This document shows positions 32,082 through 41,002 of a DNA stretch of 64,000 nucleotides, piece after piece. Positions within the stretch are counted from its first letter, which is position 1. Each line of letters starts with the position of its first letter. The position numbers and the translations under genes are program-made. This DNA is from NCEH01 sp040049195 (GTDB taxonomy: Bacteria > Pseudomonadota > Alphaproteobacteria > Rhizobiales > Xanthobacteraceae), in assembly GCF_040049195.1 (NCBI RefSeq), contig NZ_JBDZDL010000002.1; one strand, written 5' to 3'. The notes under the pieces were generated by a model. It had not been told where the DNA came from and searched no databases. It worked only from the letters and a program-made list of their open reading frames with translations.

Positions 32082-33017
32082 TTATCGCCAGCGACGGTGC
32101 AGCCAGAGCCATTGACCGGGATATTCGCGCACCCAATCCTCGATCACCGCGGTCACCGCTTGCATGGCCCCCTGCACGTCGATGCGGCCGTCCGCGTCGC
32201 GGGGCAGCACGATTTCTTCCGTGATCTCGATGCGGAACCGCCCCCTCGGCAGGCGGATCACCCGCATGCCGTGCACCGGGCATTCGAACTGCCGGGCGAG
32301 CCGCGCCAGGGTCGGGTTGGTGGGGCAGGGGCGGCCGAAGAAATCCACCATCACGCCCTGGCCCCAATATTGGTCCACCAGCATGCCGATATGCTGGCCC
32401 TCTTCCAGCATTCGCGCCATCTGGCGGCCGGCATTGCGGTTGGCGCGGATCAGGCCGGGCATGGTCTCCGCGCGCATGTCCTCGATCAGCTTGGCGGCCT
32501 TCTGGATGTTCGGCGCGCGATACAGCACGCCGCCTTTGACCCCCAGCTTGCCGCCGGTGATGGCGTTCAATTCCCAATTGCCGGTGTGGGAGGTGAAGAA
32601 CAGGGCGGGCTTGCCGTCGTCCCGCAGGCGGGCCATCACCTCCGTGCCGACGATCTCGATGCGTCCATTGTCGGGATGGATCGGGTCATAGTCCCAGATC
32701 CGGTCGAGATGGGCGAATTCCGCCGACATGCGGCCGAGATTGTCCCAGACGCCATCCAGGATACGGCGGATCTCGGCGTCGCTCTTTTCCGGGAAGGCGC
32801 GCCGTAGGTTCTGCCGCGCAACCCGGCTGACCAGGAAGAACGGACCTAGCAGGCGTGCCAGCGTGCTCACCACGGCCGAGGACCAGGAGATCGGATAGAG
32901 CCGCGACCACCATACCAGCACGCGCACGAAGCCGACGATGATGCTCTCGATGACGGGCGCGAGCGCACGGCGAATGCGCCGCACCAGGCGGCCCCACAGG
33001 ATCTTCAGCGGCGACAC
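32082..33017 (-). CDS. lpxXL: lipid A acyltransferase for very-long-chain acyl groups (LpxXL-like)
   Basis: This 311-residue member of the LpxL/HtrB acyltransferase family has an N-terminal membrane anchor and the catalytic H-x4-E motif in SHTGNWE (His144-Glu149). Its place at the end of the acpXL cluster identifies it as the LpxXL type, which in rhizobia transfers a 27-hydroxyoctacosanoate-like chain from AcpXL to lipid A. The chain spans the outer membrane and supports stress tolerance. Length and basic N-terminus fit the family. It starts 26 bases after the alcohol-dehydrogenase-like gene. Confidence 0.93.
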   Translation of the reverse strand: MSPLKILWGRLVRRIRRALAPVIESIIVGFVRVLVWWSRLYPISWSSAVVSTLARLLGPFFLVSRVARQNLRRAFPEKSDAEIRRILDGVWDNLGRMSAEFAHLDRIWDYDPIHPDNGRIEIVGTEVMARLRDDGKPALFFTSHTGNWELNAITGGKLGVKGGVLYRAPNIQKAAKLIEDMRAETMPGLIRANRNAGRQMARMLEEGQHIGMLVDQYWGQGVMVDFFGRPCPTNPTLARLARQFECPVHGMRVIRLPRGRFRIEITEEIVLPRDADGRIDVQGAMQAVTAVIEDWVREYPGQWLWLHRRWR

Positions 33018-33043
33018 GGCCGGTTTCCTCAGAAGGCAGCGGT

Positions 33044-34066
33044 TCAGAAGCGAACGATGATCTTGCCAAACACCTTGCGGCTTTCCAGGCGCTCCAGGCC
33101 CTCGTTGAAGCGCTCCAGCGGCACCACGGTGTCGATCACCGGCTTCACGCCCCGGCCCATTTTCTCAAGCCCGTCCGCCACATTGCGGATAGTGGCGCCG
33201 AATGAGCCGAAGATCTTGTACTGGCGCTGGAACAGCTGCATCAGGTTCATGTTCACCGACACGCCCGAGGTGGAGCCGCAGGTCACGAGCCGCGCGCCGG
33301 GCTTCATGGAGAGCAGCGAGCCGTTCCAGGTGTCCGCGCCCACATGCTCGAACACCACGTCGACTCCAACCTTCTTGGTGATCTTGCGGACCTCGTGCTC
33401 GAAGCGGTCGACCCGGTAATTGATGACGTGGTCGGCGCCCAGCGCCTTCGCCTTTTCGGCCTTGTCGTCGTCGCCGACGGTGGTGATGACCGTGGCGCCG
33501 ATGTCCTTGGCGAGGCGGATCGCCGCCGAGCCGATGCCCGAGCCGCCCGCATGCACCAGAACCGTCTCGCCCTGCTCCAGCTTGGCATTGTCGAACAGCA
33601 TGTGTTCGACGGTGGAGAAGGTGATGCCAGCACAGCCCGCCTCCTCGAAGGAGACGCCCTCGGGGGCGGGAATCACCAGCCGCTCGGGCATGTTGATGAC
33701 ATCGCGGGCGAAGCCGTCGATGTGGAAGCCCAGCACGCCGCCAACGCTCTCGCACAGATTGTCGCGGCCCTTCAGGCACTGCTTGCAATGGCCGCAGGTC
33801 ATTGCACCGTACATGGCAACCGTCTGGCCCACCTTCAGCCCGCGCACGTCGGCGCCCAGCGCCACCACTTCGCCGGCCGCTTCCGCACCCACCACCAGCG
33901 GCATCTTGCGCTTGGCGAACGCCATGCCGCGCCAGCCCCACACGTCGATATGGTTGAGGGCGAGCGCCTTGACGCGGATCTGCACTTCGCCCGCGCCGGG
34001 GGCATCCGGCTCGGGCATGTCGACGATCTGGAGATTACGGTCGGAGACGAGCTGAAGGGCGCGCAT
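33044..34066 (-). CDS. adh2XL: medium-chain dehydrogenase/reductase of the acpXL cluster (Adh2XL-like)
   Basis: This 340-residue zinc-type alcohol dehydrogenase homologue has the structural-zinc cysteine loop (CGHCKQCLKGRDNLC) and the nucleotide-binding GGSGIGSAAIRLAKDIGATV. The catalytic-zinc ligands look lost: the usual Cys position reads NHIDVWGWRG and the usual GHE reads GAEAAG. That pattern is shared by quinone oxidoreductases and medium-chain enoyl reductases, so I suggest it performs the enoyl-ACP reduction of very-long-chain acid synthesis rather than alcohol oxidation (inference). It lies between the SDR gene and lpxXL. Confidence 0.9.
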   Translation of the reverse strand: MRALQLVSDRNLQIVDMPEPDAPGAGEVQIRVKALALNHIDVWGWRGMAFAKRKMPLVVGAEAAGEVVALGADVRGLKVGQTVAMYGAMTCGHCKQCLKGRDNLCESVGGVLGFHIDGFARDVINMPERLVIPAPEGVSFEEAGCAGITFSTVEHMLFDNAKLEQGETVLVHAGGSGIGSAAIRLAKDIGATVITTVGDDDKAEKAKALGADHVINYRVDRFEHEVRKITKKVGVDVVFEHVGADTWNGSLLSMKPGARLVTCGSTSGVSVNMNLMQLFQRQYKIFGSFGATIRNVADGLEKMGRGVKPVIDTVVPLERFNEGLERLESRKVFGKIIVRF

Positions 34067-34080
34067 TTTGGTCCTGAAGG

Positions 34081-34845
34081 TCAGCGATGGACGGCAAGCT
34101 GGGCCGAGAGGCCCCCATCAACCGGGATCACGGCCCCGGTGATATAGCTTGCTCCCGGCGAGAAGAGAAACCCGACCAGCGCCGCGACCTCATCCACCTG
34201 TGCGAAACGCCCGGCGGGGATCTGTGCCGCCATGCGGTCGCGGTAGTCGGCATATTTGGCCAGCATCGCGGTATCGATGAAGCCGGGGGCGACATAATTC
34301 ACCGTCACGCCGCGCTTCGCGCTCTCCACGGCGAGCCCCTTCACATGGGCCAGCAGGGCGGCCTTGGAGGCGGCGTAGGCGACATTGCCCTGGTTGGCCT
34401 GGAGCGCTGCCACCGAGCCGATGGCGACGATGCGGCCCATTCGGGCGCGGATCATCGGGCGCACCAGCGCGCGTGTGAGCCGCACGAAGGCGTGGTGATT
34501 GACCTGCATCACCTGCTCGGCCTTGTCCTGGTCCACCATGGCGGCGAGCGTGTCGTAGGAGGCGCCGGCATTATGACAGAAGCCGTAATAGGCCGCGTCC
34601 GCCTCGATCTCCTGCGCCAGGGTTTCGACGGCGGCCCGGTCGGCTAGGTCCACCGCTTTGGCGGCGACCACGGCCTTGGGGGCCACCGCCCGGATGTCAT
34701 CCAGCAGGGCGTCCGCTTCGGAAGCGGCACTGCGATAGGTGAACGTGACCTCGTGCCCGGACGCGACCAGGGCGCGCACGATGGCGGAGCCAAGCCCGCG
34801 CCCGCCGCCGGTGACAAGCACGCGCTTATGCTCGTCCAAGCTCAT
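34081..34845 (-). CDS. short-chain dehydrogenase, 3-oxoacyl-ACP reductase-like (FabG type)
   Basis: This 254-residue SDR has the NADP-binding TGGGRGLGSA near residue 12, CHNAG, a catalytic Ser in AIGSVAALQ, and Tyr/Lys in AYAASKAALL. FabG-like features include VNYVAPGFIDTAML and SYITGAVIPVDGG. It sits between fabF1XL and the Adh2XL-like gene, separated by 40 and 14 bases. As I recall the rhizobial six-gene cluster (acpXL, fabZXL, fabF2XL, fabF1XL, adh2XL, lpxXL), it lacks this gene. Its presence supplies the missing ketoreductase step. Confidence 0.92.
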   Translation of the reverse strand: MSLDEHKRVLVTGGGRGLGSAIVRALVASGHEVTFTYRSAASEADALLDDIRAVAPKAVVAAKAVDLADRAAVETLAQEIEADAAYYGFCHNAGASYDTLAAMVDQDKAEQVMQVNHHAFVRLTRALVRPMIRARMGRIVAIGSVAALQANQGNVAYAASKAALLAHVKGLAVESAKRGVTVNYVAPGFIDTAMLAKYADYRDRMAAQIPAGRFAQVDEVAALVGFLFSPGASYITGAVIPVDGGLSAQLAVHR

Positions 34846-34885
34846 GCGCGGACGGCCTTGGCGTGGGAGGCAGCGCCGGCCTGCG

Positions 34886-36169
34886 TCACGCGGGTTCCCC
34901 GGTCAGCACCAGGCACACGTTCTGTCCACCGAAGCCGAAGGAATTGGAGATGACCCGGTTCACTTCGGCATCGCGGGCGACGTTCGGCACCACGTCCAGC
35001 GGGATCGCCGGATCGGGGATGTGGTAATTGATGGTCGGGGGGATGCGGCCGTTGGCGATGGTCAGCAGCGAGAAGGCCGCCTCGATGGCGCCGGCGGCGG
35101 TCAGGGTGTGGCCGATCATCGACTTATTCGACGAGATGGGAATGCCCGCGAGCGCTTCCTCGCCGAACACGGCTTTCATGCCGACATATTCCATCTTGTC
35201 GTTCTCGGGCGTCGAGGTGCCGTGGGCGTTGATATAGTCCACGTCGCCGGGCGTGATGCCCGCATCCTTGAGCGCGTTCATCATGCAGCCGATGATCGGC
35301 TTGCCGTCCGGGCTGGAGCGGGTGCGGTGGAAATTGTCGGACATCTCCCCGCAACCTTCCAGCACGCCGAGGATCTTGGCGCCCCGGGCGGTGGCGTGCT
35401 CCAGGCTTTCCAGCACCAGGGCGGCCGCCCCTTCCGCCATCACGAAGCCGTCGCGATTCTTGGCGAACGGGCGCGCTGCCTCGCCCGGCTTGTCGTTGGC
35501 GGTGGTCAGCGCCGAGAGCAGGGAAAAGCGGATCAGCGCCTCGGGATGCACCGAGCCGTCGGTGCCCAGCGAAAGGGCGACATCGCATTCCCCACGCCGG
35601 ATCGCCTCGACGCCGAGCTGGATCGCCGTGCCGCCCGACGCGCACGCGGTGGAGAGGGAGATCGGCTGGCCCTGGGTGCCGAAATGGTCGGCAAGCCGGT
35701 CCGCCACCGAGCCGAACAGGAAGCGCTCATGCCAGGCCGAGAATTTGCCGGTCTCGGCCGCATCCAGCAGATCGTGATAAACCAGCGGCTTATGGGGCAC
35801 GACTTCGGCAAGCGCGCGCTTTTCCGGCCATTCCAGCTCGACCGGAGGCACGGCGGCGAACAGCGGGCCGGGGAAATTGCCCTTGGTGCCGATGCCGGCC
35901 TCCGCAATGGCTTCTTCCGCCGCCAGGGTCGCGAGGCGCTGGGAGAGATCCGGCGCGGGCACGCGGCCGTCGAACAGGAAGTCCACGGTTCCAGCGATGG
36001 TGGTGCGCATCCCCTCAAGCGGGAAGCGGGTGATGGTGTGGATGCCGGATTCCCCGGCCGTCAGGCGGCGCCAATTGTCCGCCTTGCCCTGGCCCAGCGA
36101 GGTTACGATGCCGATGCCGGTCACCACCACGATCGGGCGGCCGAACTTGTCCGTATATGCCTGCGCCAC
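34886..36169 (-). CDS. fabF1XL: beta-ketoacyl-ACP synthase (FabF1XL-like), catalytic partner
   Basis: This 427-residue condensing enzyme has an intact Cys-His-His set: Cys176 in STACASGGTA, His316 in NAHGTSTP and His354 in NKSMIGHTL. It would extend acyl-AcpXL with malonyl units toward a C28-type chain. I chose the GTG at 36169, which has AGGAGGAGG upstream and begins MAQAYTDKFGRPIVVVTGIG; an ATG farther upstream gives an unlikely Arg-rich tail. It is paired with the fabF2XL-like gene, from which it is separated by 195 bases of GC-rich spacer without a recognisable gene. Confidence 0.93.
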   Translation of the reverse strand: MAQAYTDKFGRPIVVVTGIGIVTSLGQGKADNWRRLTAGESGIHTITRFPLEGMRTTIAGTVDFLFDGRVPAPDLSQRLATLAAEEAIAEAGIGTKGNFPGPLFAAVPPVELEWPEKRALAEVVPHKPLVYHDLLDAAETGKFSAWHERFLFGSVADRLADHFGTQGQPISLSTACASGGTAIQLGVEAIRRGECDVALSLGTDGSVHPEALIRFSLLSALTTANDKPGEAARPFAKNRDGFVMAEGAAALVLESLEHATARGAKILGVLEGCGEMSDNFHRTRSSPDGKPIIGCMMNALKDAGITPGDVDYINAHGTSTPENDKMEYVGMKAVFGEEALAGIPISSNKSMIGHTLTAAGAIEAAFSLLTIANGRIPPTINYHIPDPAIPLDVVPNVARDAEVNRVISNSFGFGGQNVCLVLTGEPA

Positions 36170-36364
36170 GGGCGCCTCCTCCTGAGGACGACGCACGAGA
36201 GCGGCCGTCCGAACGTCCTGGTGCCGCATCGCGAGGATGGCGGCGGGGCGGCGAGGGAGGGGGACGTCGCGCCTCACCCCGCATGCGGCGGACAGCGAAG
36301 AACATGCCGGCGCGCCCCTCGCCTGTCCCTCTCCCCGTCCGCCTTCACGTGCCAGATATAAGGC

Positions 36365-37567
36365 TCAACCCACCCGTTCCACCAGCCCCGCGCCTTCGCC
36401 GCGCCAGTGGCCGACGGCGGTGACGATCACCCGGGAAACGGCGCCGCCGCCGTTTTCCAGCGTATCGCCGGGCAATGCGGGAAACAGCGTGCCGTCACCC
36501 ACCGTCAGCGCCGCGAGGGCGAGACCGGCAGCGAACTGGGCTTCGAACCCGTGGCCGATGCGATTGGCGAGCGAACGGACCGGCAGAGCGGCCGCACGCA
36601 GGGCTTCCGTTTCCGCCTCGGTGGCGCCGCGCGCGCCGGTGGCGCCGGAGAATACGGCGGTGCCCGGCGTCGTGCCGGCCTTGGCGAGCAGCGCCGTCAC
36701 CTTTTCGGCGATGCTCCCGGGCTCATCGCGCCGTGCCCGTTCGGACCAGACGCCGGAGAGCTTGGCGATGGGCGTGACACCGCGCGCGGTGGCGTGCTCG
36801 GGCGATTCCAGCACCAGGAAGGCGCCCATGGAGCCGGAGGGAATGCCCGGCGCGCCCTCGGCACCGAAGATCGGCCGGAAGCCGTTCTTCATGCAGAAAT
36901 CGTTCAGCGCGTAGAGGAGCAGCATGTCCTCGCGCTCGGCGTTATAGGCCCCGCCGACCAGGGCGATCTCGCTCTGCCGCGCGGCGATGCGCGAATAGGC
37001 GATGCGAGTGGCGTCCACGCCCGCGCTTTCCTCGCCCATGAACGTGCGGGAGGAGCCGGTGACGCCGTGCACGATGGAAATATTGCCGGCCAGCAGATTG
37101 GACAATTGGGCAAGCGACAGGGTCGGGCGCAAGTCCGAGAGCAGGCGCTCGTTCAGCAGCCGGCCGGCGTCATTGGTCGCCAGGATGTCGTTGAGAATCG
37201 CCGCGTCGACGAGAAAGTCGCGCTCGCCGCCGCCGGCCGCCACGATCATGTCGGTCTGGCCGAGAATCTCGGCATTCTTGGCGATGCCCGCGCTATCGAG
37301 CGCCAGCCCGGCGGCATAGGTGCCGATGCGCTGCCACGGCTCCATCTGCCGCTGATCGCCCTTCTTGGGGATCTGGCTGTCGTAATTCACCTTGACCAGG
37401 GGGTGGACCACATAAGGCGCGAAGCGTTCGGCGTCTGTCACCGGCGCGGTGCCGGCGGCCAGCGCCTGCCAATTGGCCTGCGGCCCCTCGCCCAGGGAGG
37501 AGACCAGGCCGATGCCGGTGATCCAGACGTCGCGCTTGCCGCTCGGGCTCTGCTCACGCATCGACAT
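36365..37567 (-). CDS. fabF2XL: beta-ketoacyl-ACP synthase homologue without catalytic residues (FabF2XL-like)
   Basis: This 400-residue protein has the thiolase-like synthase fold (DVWITGIGLVSSLGEG at the start), but the active-site Cys region reads GSSRTFMGEESAG, with no Cys. The HGT histidine motif is replaced by FSGATGARGATEAE, and the second His motif is not seen in its usual form. This resembles chain-length factors of polyketide synthases, which pair with an active synthase. It overlaps fabZXL by 14 bases and precedes fabF1XL, so a FabF1XL-FabF2XL heterodimer that sets the C28-type chain length is plausible (inference). An ATG at 37561 is an alternative start. Confidence 0.9.
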   Translation of the reverse strand: MSMREQSPSGKRDVWITGIGLVSSLGEGPQANWQALAAGTAPVTDAERFAPYVVHPLVKVNYDSQIPKKGDQRQMEPWQRIGTYAAGLALDSAGIAKNAEILGQTDMIVAAGGGERDFLVDAAILNDILATNDAGRLLNERLLSDLRPTLSLAQLSNLLAGNISIVHGVTGSSRTFMGEESAGVDATRIAYSRIAARQSEIALVGGAYNAEREDMLLLYALNDFCMKNGFRPIFGAEGAPGIPSGSMGAFLVLESPEHATARGVTPIAKLSGVWSERARRDEPGSIAEKVTALLAKAGTTPGTAVFSGATGARGATEAETEALRAAALPVRSLANRIGHGFEAQFAAGLALAALTVGDGTLFPALPGDTLENGGGAVSRVIVTAVGHWRGEGAGLVERVG

Positions 37568-38027
37568 AGTCCGCGACCGGGAATTCCACCCGCTCGGCCA
37601 CTTTGAGGACCACGTCCTTCATCCGGCCCTCGGGCCAGGGGAGGACGCGAAACACCAGCTCGGCGTTGCAGATGGGCTTGCCTTCGCAACTGCACTTGGT
37701 CTGCGCGACCACGAAGCCGGAGCCCTCGTGCAGGATCTTGGAATACAGGTCGAGATTCTGCCCGGGCACGACGAAGGTGCGCAGCTTGGCTTCCTTGACG
37801 GTGGCCAGGAACGGCATCTTGTCGAATCGATTGCGGGCGAGCACCAGCCAGCCGGTGGTTTGGGCCATGGCCTCGATGAGCAGGACACCGGGCATCAGGG
37901 GATGGCCAGGAAAATGCCCCTCGAAGATGGAGCTTTCTTCCGGCACAAGGCCTTCGCAATGAATGGTCTCAAGGCCCGGATCGATGGCTACGACCCGGTC
38001 CACCATCTTGAAAACTTCAGGACGCAT
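37554..38027 (-). CDS. fabZXL: 3-hydroxyacyl-ACP dehydratase (FabZXL-like)
   Basis: This 157-residue hotdog-fold dehydratase shows the catalytic pattern GHFPGHPLMPGVLLIEAMAQ with His38 and Glu52. It is the dehydration step of the very-long-chain elongation cycle. It lies 15 bases after acpXL and its stop overlaps the fabF2XL start. Length and motif are those of FabZ rather than FabA. Confidence 0.94.
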   Translation of the reverse strand: MRPEVFKMVDRVVAIDPGLETIHCEGLVPEESSIFEGHFPGHPLMPGVLLIEAMAQTTGWLVLARNRFDKMPFLATVKEAKLRTFVVPGQNLDLYSKILHEGSGFVVAQTKCSCEGKPICNAELVFRVLPWPEGRMKDVVLKVAERVEFPVADYVDA

Positions 38028-38042
38028 TCGCTCCGTCCGGCC

Positions 38043-38324
38043 TCAGGCAGTCTTCGCCGCGACCAGATCGTCGATGCGAGCGCACAGGTTCTTGAGCACG
38101 AAATATTGCTCGGTGGTGGCCTTGCCGTCGTTCACTTCCTGCGTCCACTGTTCCAGCGGAAGCTTGATGCCGAACGCCTTGTCGATAGCGAAGGCGATAT
38201 CGAGGAAGTCCAGGCTGTCGATACCCAGATCGTCGATGGCATGGCTTTCCGGCGTGATGGTGTCGCGCGGAATGTCGCACGTCTCGGCGATGATATTGGC
38301 GACGGTATCGAACGTCGAAGACAT
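38043..38324 (-). CDS. acpXL: acyl carrier protein for very-long-chain acids (AcpXL)
   Basis: This 93-residue acyl carrier protein has the phosphopantetheine site Ser37 in DLGIDSLDFLDIAF. It is longer than housekeeping AcpP (about 78) and its C-terminus is basic/hydrophobic (LCARIDDLVAAKTA), which are both AcpXL features. As first gene of the cluster it probably sets the operon promoter in the 182-base space before the aidB stop. That space contains no obvious gene or strong promoter. Confidence 0.95.
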   Translation of the reverse strand: MSSTFDTVANIIAETCDIPRDTITPESHAIDDLGIDSLDFLDIAFAIDKAFGIKLPLEQWTQEVNDGKATTEQYFVLKNLCARIDDLVAAKTA

Positions 38325-38506
38325 GAGTGCGCCTCTGTTATGGCTCGGCCGCTCGGGGCACGACCTGCTCGCTGCGGGCGAGAAAAGCGGCCACGGCCGA
38401 GGCTTGGCCTCTGCGGCCCCTCGGATAGTCGAAGTGCCCTATAGCGAAGGCGGCCTGAGGTTTCAATGGGAACCGCGCGGAGGTGGCGGTGCGATACCGT
38501 TTCACG

Positions 38507-40114
38507 TCATGCTTCGGCTAAGGCGCGATCCAGCAGCCGGGCGGGTTCGGCGATGGAATTGGCGCCGAACATGGCGCGTGGACGCAGCAGGCGGCTTGTC
38601 CCAAAGGCATGGGCGACCGAACCGGGCGCGGACGCCGCCAGCGCCGCCGCCGCCGCCAGGGCGGCGAGCCGCTCGGTGATGTGCCGGGCGCGGCTTTCCA
38701 ATTCCTGTGCCGCAAGGCCATCGGCGATCTCCCGTGCCGTCTCTGCGGCGCCGGGCACCGCGCCCGCCTCTTGCGCCAGCGCCGAGATGACCGCCCGGGT
38801 CGCCGCGGGATCGCGGGCGGCCGCGCGCAGCAGATCAAGCGCCATCACATTGCCCGAGCCCTCCCAGATGGCGTTCACCGGCGCCTCGCGATAGAGCCGG
38901 GGCAGGGGGCTTTCCTCCACATAGGCATTGCCGCCGAGCGCCTCCATCGCCTCATAGATGAACCCCGGCGCGGCCTTGCAGACGGTGAATTTCACCGCCG
39001 GCGTCAGCAGGCGCGCGCGGGCCGCTTCCAGCGGGTCGTTCTTCGCCCGGTCGAAGCTTTGGGCGAGGCGAAACGCGAGCGCGGTCGCCGCCTCGCTTTC
39101 CAACGCGAGATCGGCCAGCACAGCGGTCATGGCCGGCTGGTCGATCAGCCGCTTCTGGAACACCGTGCGATGGCGGGCATGGTGCACCGCCAGCGCGAGC
39201 GCCATGCGCATGAGGCCGGCGGACGAGACGGCGCAATCCAGCCGGGTGAGTTGCACCATCTCGATGATGGTCGGCACCCCGCGCCCTTCCGCGCCGACGC
39301 GCCAGGCGAAGGCGCGGGCGAATTCCACTTCGGACGAGGCGTTGGAGCGGTTGCCCAGCTTGTCCTTCAGCCGTTGCAGGTGCAGCCCATTCACCGTTCC
39401 GTCCGGGCGGAAGCGCGGCACGAGGAAGCAGGTCAGCCCGCACGGCGCCTGTGCCAGCACCAGGAAGGCGTCGCTCATGGGCGCCGAGAAGAACCATTTG
39501 TGGCCGGTGATCTCATAGGCGTCGCCGCCGATTGGCTCGGCGCGGGTGATGTTGGCGCGCACGTCGGTGCCGCCCTGCTTCTCGGTCATGCCCATGCCGA
39601 GGGTGACGCTGCTCTTCTCCCAGAACGGAATGAAGCGCGAATCATAGGGGCCGGAGGTGATGCGCGGCAGCCATTCGGCCAGGAGCGCGGGCGCGGCGGC
39701 GAGCGCGGCCGGGGCGGCATGGGTCATGGTGAGCGGGCAGACGTGCCCGGCCTCCACCTGCGAGATCACGAACAGACGCGCTGCCCGCGCCACATGGCTG
39801 CCGCCGGCCCAGGTGGAACTGGCAAGGCCCGCCGCGTGGCTGTGCGCCATCAGCGCGTGATAGGCGGGATGGAACTCCACGAGATCCAGCCGCCGGCCCT
39901 GGGGATCGTGGGTGCGCAGGCGCGGCGGGGTCTCGTTCGCGTGCCGGCCGAGGTCCAGGCGCTCCTTTGATCCCCATTCGGCGCCGAATGGCAAAAGTTC
40001 GGCCGCTGCAAGGCGCGCCGCCTCCCTCAGGGGGGTATCGGCGGCTACCAGATTGATGTCCACGAACAGCGGCGGCTGGTTGAAGACGGTCTCTTCGGCG
40101 GTGGAATGGGTCAT
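38507..40114 (-). CDS. aidB: acyl-CoA dehydrogenase family protein, AidB-like
   Basis: This 535-residue flavoprotein belongs to the AidB branch of acyl-CoA dehydrogenases, implicated in the adaptive response to DNA alkylation. Visible are VTLGMGMTEKQGGTDVRANITRA and ITGHKWFFSAPMSDAFLVLAQ in the FAD-binding core, and the C-terminal helical region ALGGNAYVEESPLPRLYREAPVNAIWEGSGNVMALDLLRA typical of AidB. The ATG at 40114 follows GGGAGGG. It is divergent from the HXXEE gene. Dehydrogenase activity of this branch is weak, and the physiological role is debated. Confidence 0.93.
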   Translation of the reverse strand: MTHSTAEETVFNQPPLFVDINLVAADTPLREAARLAAAELLPFGAEWGSKERLDLGRHANETPPRLRTHDPQGRRLDLVEFHPAYHALMAHSHAAGLASSTWAGGSHVARAARLFVISQVEAGHVCPLTMTHAAPAALAAAPALLAEWLPRITSGPYDSRFIPFWEKSSVTLGMGMTEKQGGTDVRANITRAEPIGGDAYEITGHKWFFSAPMSDAFLVLAQAPCGLTCFLVPRFRPDGTVNGLHLQRLKDKLGNRSNASSEVEFARAFAWRVGAEGRGVPTIIEMVQLTRLDCAVSSAGLMRMALALAVHHARHRTVFQKRLIDQPAMTAVLADLALESEAATALAFRLAQSFDRAKNDPLEAARARLLTPAVKFTVCKAAPGFIYEAMEALGGNAYVEESPLPRLYREAPVNAIWEGSGNVMALDLLRAAARDPAATRAVISALAQEAGAVPGAAETAREIADGLAAQELESRARHITERLAALAAAAALAASAPGSVAHAFGTSRLLRPRAMFGANSIAEPARLLDRALAEA

Positions 40115-40199
40115 GGCGCGCCCTCCCGGATGGCATGTCCCGGTGCATTGCAGCGCCTTCGGCTGGACACGCCTTTTCTGCCCGCTAAGCTGCCCGCCC

Positions 40200-40970
40200 A
40201 TGCCCCTGTTCGCAACCACCTGGCCCTGGATCGGCCTCGGCGCAGCCGGGGCCTTGCTGATTTTGCTCGCCGCCACGGACGGCCTTCAGGCCGACCGGCG
40301 GATCTCCCGCTGGTTCGATCTGCAATGGCTCACCTGGCTCGCGGTGACGGCCTATCTGCTGCACCAGTTCGAGGAACATGGGGTGAGCCTCTTGGGCGCG
40401 CCTTACGCTTTTCGCGGCGCTCTGTGCGCGACGCTGGGCTATGGCGATGCCATCTCCTGCCCGGTGCCACTCGCCTTCATCACCGCCGTGAACGTCTCGG
40501 CGGTCTGGGGCGCGGGCTTTGCCAGCGCCTTGGCGGCGCGGCGCTTTCCCTTGATCGCGCTCAGTTTTTTCGCCGTGCCGCTGGTAAATGTCTTCGCCCA
40601 TATCGTCCCGGCGATTTTCGAGCGCCGCTACAATCCCGGCCTGTTCAGCGCGGTGGTGCTGTTCCTGCCGCTGTGCCTGTGGACGCTGCTGGTGGCGGTG
40701 CGGCGCTACGGGGCGGGGGCGAAGGCGATCGCGCTGGTGGTTCTCGCGGGCGTGCTGGTGCACGCCGTGCTGATGGGCTCGCTGCTCGCTTATCTGCGGG
40801 ATTTCATCGGCTTGGTGCCGCTGGTGGTGATCCAGGTGCTGAACGCCGCGATCCCCGCCGCGCTCATGGTGGGGGGCTTTTACAGGCGCGCCGCCGCGCC
40901 GCCGCCACCGGTTCCGGCCGCCGCCCGCGCCCCGCGCAAGCCGCGCCGCCCGCCGTCTCCCGCCGCCTGA
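40200..40970 (+). CDS. HXXEE-domain membrane protein
   Basis: This 256-residue integral membrane protein has about seven helices and the namesake motif HQFEE at residues 55-59 (LLHQFEEHG). Later conserved positions include VNVFAHIVPAIFERRYNPGL. The acidic-His arrangement suggests metal or proton chemistry in the membrane, but no function is established. The C-terminus is Pro/Arg-rich and cytoplasmic. The frame is open far upstream; the ATG at 40200 begins the homologous region. The parS site lies 32 bases after its stop. Confidence 0.88.
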   Translation: MPLFATTWPWIGLGAAGALLILLAATDGLQADRRISRWFDLQWLTWLAVTAYLLHQFEEHGVSLLGAPYAFRGALCATLGYGDAISCPVPLAFITAVNVSAVWGAGFASALAARRFPLIALSFFAVPLVNVFAHIVPAIFERRYNPGLFSAVVLFLPLCLWTLLVAVRRYGAGAKAIALVVLAGVLVHAVLMGSLLAYLRDFIGLVPLVVIQVLNAAIPAALMVGGFYRRAAAPPPPVPAAARAPRKPRRPPSPAA

Positions 40971-41002
40971 AACCGGCGCGTGCCCGCGGCTTGGGCGCAA
41001 AA

